From positions 124,001 through 188,000 of the forward strand of contig CANQNF010000001.1 of NCBI GenBank assembly GCA_947625125.1: a stretch of DNA of 64,000 nt, written 5' to 3'. This DNA comes from an uncultured Clostridia bacterium. Its GTDB lineage: Bacteria > Bacillota > Clostridia > Oscillospirales > Ruminococcaceae. The stretch's first letter is position 1. Each line of letters starts with the position of its first letter. A program made the position numbers and the translations under genes. The notes under the pieces were generated by a model, which searched no databases, was not told where the DNA came from, and saw nothing but the letters and a program-made list of their open reading frames with translations. This document shows positions 61,411-64,000 of the stretch, one piece after another.

Positions 61411-61845
61411 ATGTTAGTACCTTATGTCAGAAGAAATCTTTCGTCATTCGATCCGTTCCGTGAGCTTGATGAGCTTGAGAGAGCGTTCTTCGGCAACCCT
61501 GCCGAGAACAAGGGCGCCCAGTTCTCCACCGATATCCGCGACAACGGCGACGAGTATGTTTTGGAGGCAGACCTGCCGGGAGTCAAGAAAGAGGACATCC
61601 AGCTCGATTTGAGCGACAATATCCTGACGATCACGGCCGAGCGCCATTCCGAGTATGAGCAGAAAGACAAGAAAGGCAACTACGTCCGCTGTGAGAGAAG
61701 CTTCGGCTCGTATCAGAGAAGCTTTGACACGACCGGCATCGACGTTGACAAGATCGACGCCGAGTTTAAGGACGGAGTTTTAACGCTCAAGATGCCGAAG
61801 CTTGTCGAGCAAAAACCCGAGCCGAAGAAGCTCACGATCAGGTAA
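61411..61845 (+). CDS. Small heat-shock protein, Hsp20/alpha-crystallin family
   Basis: A 144-residue holdase chaperone. The alpha-crystallin domain covers about 42-136: ADLPGVKKEDIQLDLSDNIL, the RSFGSYQRSF segment and DGVLTLKMPK are the usual landmarks, and the C-terminal KKLTIR replaces the I-x-I tail. It follows GAAGGAGG. It is probably repressed by HrcA through the CIRCE pair upstream, placing it in the dnaK regulon. Confidence 0.93.
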   Translation: MLVPYVRRNLSSFDPFRELDELERAFFGNPAENKGAQFSTDIRDNGDEYVLEADLPGVKKEDIQLDLSDNILTITAERHSEYEQKDKKGNYVRCERSFGSYQRSFDTTGIDVDKIDAEFKDGVLTLKMPKLVEQKPEPKKLTIR

Positions 61846-61864
61846 AAAGTAAAAAGAAAAAAAG

Positions 61865-61892
61865 TCCCTTGCCCCCGGCAGGGGATTTTTTG
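61865..61892 (+). terminator. Terminator after hsp20
   Basis: TCCCTTGCC pairs with GGCAGGGGA, followed by TTTTTT. Confidence 0.8.
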
Positions 61893-61971
61893 TTATATTT
61901 TTGGGCATGGCGTGAGCGCGCAAGCCCTGAGCGAGAAAAAACTAAAAGTTTTCGCTCAAGCCTTTTTCAAG

Positions 61972-62157
61972 TACAAGCTGGTTTTGTAGCTGCGGGACTG
62001 CCCTCGGCAAGCAAAGCGTTAAAACTTGCTTTTCGCTTTCCCTCGGCAAGAACGACCGCCTCGGTCAGCTCAAAGAGTTTTAATCGCGTTGTTTAACGAC
62101 CGATTCGGTTGTCCCGCAGACAAAACCCCGCGTGTTCCGGCCGCAGTAACTTGTACG
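61972..62157. repeat. About 186-bp imperfect palindrome
   Basis: GTACAAG and CTTGTAC mark the ends. Inward, GGTTTTGT/ACAAAACC, CTGCGGGAC/GTCCCGCAG and GCGTTAAAACT/AGTTTTAATCGC-type arms pair with insertions on one side. No ORF of quality is present. It may be a decayed mobile or RNA element. Confidence 0.45.
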
Positions 62158-62194
62158 AACAAAGTTTAATAGAGCAAAAACTAAAAAGTTCGCC

Positions 62195-62576
62195 AGCCTT
62201 TCAAGGCTGCAGGGGACTCGGGGGCGGAGCCACCGAGTCGCAGCCCGCAGGCTGCGAAATTCCCCGCCTCCGAAAAGGATGCCGTCAGGCATCGTTTTCG
62301 GAGGCTTAATCCGAAAAAAGATCAGGAGGGTAGCCCAAACAGTCCGGTGGACTGTTTGGGCATAGGGGACCCTATCAAGGGGACCCCTATGCGGCGAGCG
62401 CGAATGCGCGAGCCGCACCTCGGAAAAGGGTTCGGGGGAAACCGTCAGGGTTTCCCCCGAAAGCTCCCGCCCCGCACAAGTCCCGAGCGAGCGAACGCGG
62501 CAGCGTTCGCGAGCGAGGGGCGGCAGAGGAGCAAAGGTGAAAGTCAGCAGGAGCTCCCCTCCCTTGGGGGAGGGGC
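62195..62576. repeat. Cluster of ten consecutive hairpins
   Basis: Perfect or near-perfect inverted repeats sit at 62195-62208, 62215-62239, 62239-62256, 62266-62305, 62333-62361, 62361-62391, 62391-62416, 62431-62461, 62485-62516 and 62556-62576. Examples are GCCCAAACAGTCC-GGT-GGACTGTTTGGGC (in part) and TTCGGGGGAAACC-GTCA-GG. Several are end to end with no gap. No gene is seen. Confidence 0.8.
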
Positions 62577-62593
62577 CGGGGGGTGGGGGAATT

Positions 62594-63050
62594 TTAAATA
62601 GCATGAGCGCGCAGCGCGAATACCTTTTTTCCCGTGGGTCGAGCCGGGAGGGTATATTAAAATCCGTATCAATTTCCGCAAGGAAATGATACGGATTTTT
62701 CACTAAAGTGTGGTCGACAGACCCCCTCCTTGAGGAGGGGGTCAGGGGGTGGTGACTTAAAATAGCATGAGCGCGCAGCGCGAATACCTTTCCCCGCGGG
62801 ACGGGCGCGGAGGGTACATTAAAATCCGTATCATTTTCCGCAAGGAAATGATACGGATTTTTTGCCAAGGTTCGTGCGACATCCCCCTCCTCGAGGAGGG
62901 GGTAAGGGGGAGGTGACTAAAAATAGCATGAGCGAAGCGCGAATACCTTTTCCCCACAGGACGGGCTCAGAGGGTTAGCAAACAGTCATCTCAACAACCG
63001 TTAGGTTTTGAGATGACTGTTCCCGGCAAGGTTCGTGCAACATCCCCTCC
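62594..63050. repeat. Three tandem ~162 bp repeat units, each with a terminator-like hairpin
   Basis: ATAGCATGAGCG starts units at 62598, 62762 and 62923 (periods 164 and 161). Each unit has a CGAATACCTT block and a hairpin; units 1 and 2 use AAATCCGTATCA.TTTCC with its complement and a T-run, and unit 3 has a different sequence (ACAGTCATCTCAA/TTGAGATGACTGT). Units 1 and 2 then carry a CCCCCTCCT-GAGGAGGGGG stem. The 63050-63230 stretch is C- and T-rich with nothing recognised. Confidence 0.75.
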
Positions 63051-63232
63051 TTTTAATCTTAGTCGTCGCTGCCAGCATCGTAAAAAGCCATCTCAACCTC
63101 CGGTTTTGATATGCCGTTTTCTCGCTCTGTTCATTTCCCCCCCTTTCCCCCTCTTTCATTCTCACATCCCCCATCTTTTCCACATTCCGGCAAAGCCCCG
63201 CAATATTCCCCCACTTTTTTGTTAATTACCTA

Positions 63233-63261
63233 TTGCTTTTTCCTTTTTTATATGGTATAAT
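63233..63261 (+). promoter_or_regulatory. Promoter of the secreted protein gene at the right edge
   Basis: TTGCTT and TATAAT spaced by 17 bases. A leader of about 60 bases follows, ending in AGGAGG. Confidence 0.7.
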
Positions 63262-63325
63262 ATCACCGCTAATACATGGAAACGTTTAATTAGTTTAGCA
63301 AATTAACGCTTTACAGGAGGAAATT

Positions 63326-64000
63326 ATGGGCAACAGATTTAAAAGGCTGATATCTGTCGCACTGTGCGCCGCCATGCTGGCGACGTCCTTGGCGATGCCT
63401 ATTCATGCCGACGAAAAAGAAAGCTACGGCGTTTCGACCGTGGCGTCATATTCAGCGCCCGTCGTTGAGATAACCGGCGCGAAAGTTTATGACAAAATGT
63501 ACGTCTGCGAAGTGCCGACTATCAAGGTCACTTCCGACGCGGGACTCCAAAAGGTCCGCGTTTACGGAAGAAGTTACGGCACCAAGGAGGACAACTACAA
63601 GGTCACCGAGATCGACTACGACGTTAAAGAAAGCTTTGAAGATCTTCACAGCTACAGCTACACTGTCGACAGCGAAAATCAGGGCGCAATCTTTATTGAG
63701 GCGACCGACGTTCAGGGCAAGAAGACCACGAGCACTATTTTCTACGGTCATCTTCTCGGCATGCGCTCCTCGGTCATCGTTCCGCCCACCTGCCACGACA
63801 AAGGCTATACCGAGATGACTTATTACTGCAAGTATTGCAGCCGCCCCTACTACAGTTATAGGTACAGCGAGACCGCAACTAAGGAGCATACATATCCCGA
63901 TCAAATCGACAAAACCGTAAGCAGCCCCTGCGGCATGGACGGCGTCAACGTCACTCTTAACCAGAGAATGTGCACCGTCTGCGGCGAGGTCAAGACCGAC
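63326..64000 (+). CDS. Secreted Cys/His-rich protein, 3'-truncated by the window
   Basis: 225 codons are visible and the frame is still open at the edge. A signal peptide (1-28, ending MPIHADE) is followed by a beta-rich domain (about 35-145) and then paired cysteines in PTCHDKGYTEMTYYCKYC and a KEHTYPDQID ... SSPCGMDG ... RMCTVCGEV segment. The C-x-x-C and H-T-Y patterns resemble the modules of the giant protein at 27.3 kb. AGGAGG lies five bases before the ATG. Function unknown. Confidence 0.75.
   Translation, partial: MGNRFKRLISVALCAAMLATSLAMPIHADEKESYGVSTVASYSAPVVEITGAKVYDKMYVCEVPTIKVTSDAGLQKVRVYGRSYGTKEDNYKVTEIDYDVKESFEDLHSYSYTVDSENQGAIFIEATDVQGKKTTSTIFYGHLLGMRSSVIVPPTCHDKGYTEMTYYCKYCSRPYYSYRYSETATKEHTYPDQIDKTVSSPCGMDGVNVTLNQRMCTVCGEVKTD

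Noticed and set aside
36161-62576. CRISPR array among the GC-rich repeats
   Set aside because: The repeats are dispersed or adjacent hairpins with no regular repeat-spacer spacing and no cas genes.
62080-62868. Long minus-strand frame through the hairpin and tandem-repeat region
   Set aside because: Its translation is low-complexity Pro/Ser/Arg sequence produced by the repeats, with no RBS and no family resemblance.

Overview
The window reads as chromosomal DNA of an anaerobic, spore-forming Clostridia, most like an Oscillospiraceae/Ruminococcaceae gut or rumen bacterium. The evidence is a ferredoxin-linked 2-oxoacid oxidoreductase, a spoIIAA-spoIIAB-sigF operon, spoIID, a sipL-spoIVA pair, formate-tetrahydrofolate ligase, several secreted plant-fibre hydrolases, Firmicute-type promoters and AGGAGG ribosome sites. 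No rRNA, tRNA, CRISPR array, phage or insertion sequence with a transposase was seen.

Layout. 0-2.6 kb: end of a 2-oxoacid:ferredoxin oxidoreductase operon, then ilvE. 2.8-4.2 kb (minus): sigma-F operon. 4.3-9.3 kb: CIRCE-controlled hrcA-grpE-dnaK-dnaJ. 9.6-10.1 kb: divergent DUF1413 / ribbon-helix-helix pair. 10.3-13.2 kb: Ktr potassium uptake with a methyltransferase inside. 13.2-18.2 kb (minus): metF, a detached MetH reactivation domain, metH, an ECF S-component and a DUF4430 lipoprotein, together a likely B12/methionine operon. 18.5-22.9 kb: MBL hydrolase, GH30 and GH5 enzymes. 23.1-24.7 kb: duplicated cell-wall proteins. 24.8-27.2 kb: metY and metA. 27.3-32.1 kb (minus): a giant secreted transglutaminase-like protein with seven Cys/His modules. 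32.4-36.0 kb: GH39, PfkB kinase, GNAT, GrpB. 36.3-41.7 kb: spoIID, a candidate 6S RNA, DUF1292, an unusual transcript unit with repeated mini-ORFs, sipL-spoIVA. 42-50 kb: MATE pump, inactive NlpC/P60-like lipoprotein, second GrpB copy, phosphoglycerate mutase, xylulokinase, ATPase. 50.3-53.8 kb (minus): DUF4867 and a YtrA-type GntR/ABC operon. 54-59.3 kb: ilvA-ridA, galE, small anchored protein, fhs. 59.4-64 kb: secreted zinc-ribbon protein, XRE regulator, CIRCE-hsp20, a 1.4 kb palindrome-rich region and the start of a secreted Cys/His-rich protein.

The genes fit a fibre-degrading commensal: GH30, GH5, GH39 and XylB handle xylan/glucan; MetA (acetyl type), MetY, MetF, MetH and Fhs form a one-carbon/methionine set; HrcA links two heat-shock loci.

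The intergenic space is unusual. A GC-rich cloverleaf-like repeat occurs eight times, a second ~100-120 bp repeat occurs four times (three of them just upstream of promoters), two ~186 bp imperfect palindromes are present, and 62.2-63.05 kb is almost entirely hairpins. The most striking item is a promoter-to-terminator unit at 38.1-38.6 kb with no normal gene but five repeats that each look like a ribosome site followed by a start codon and a 7-18 codon frame.
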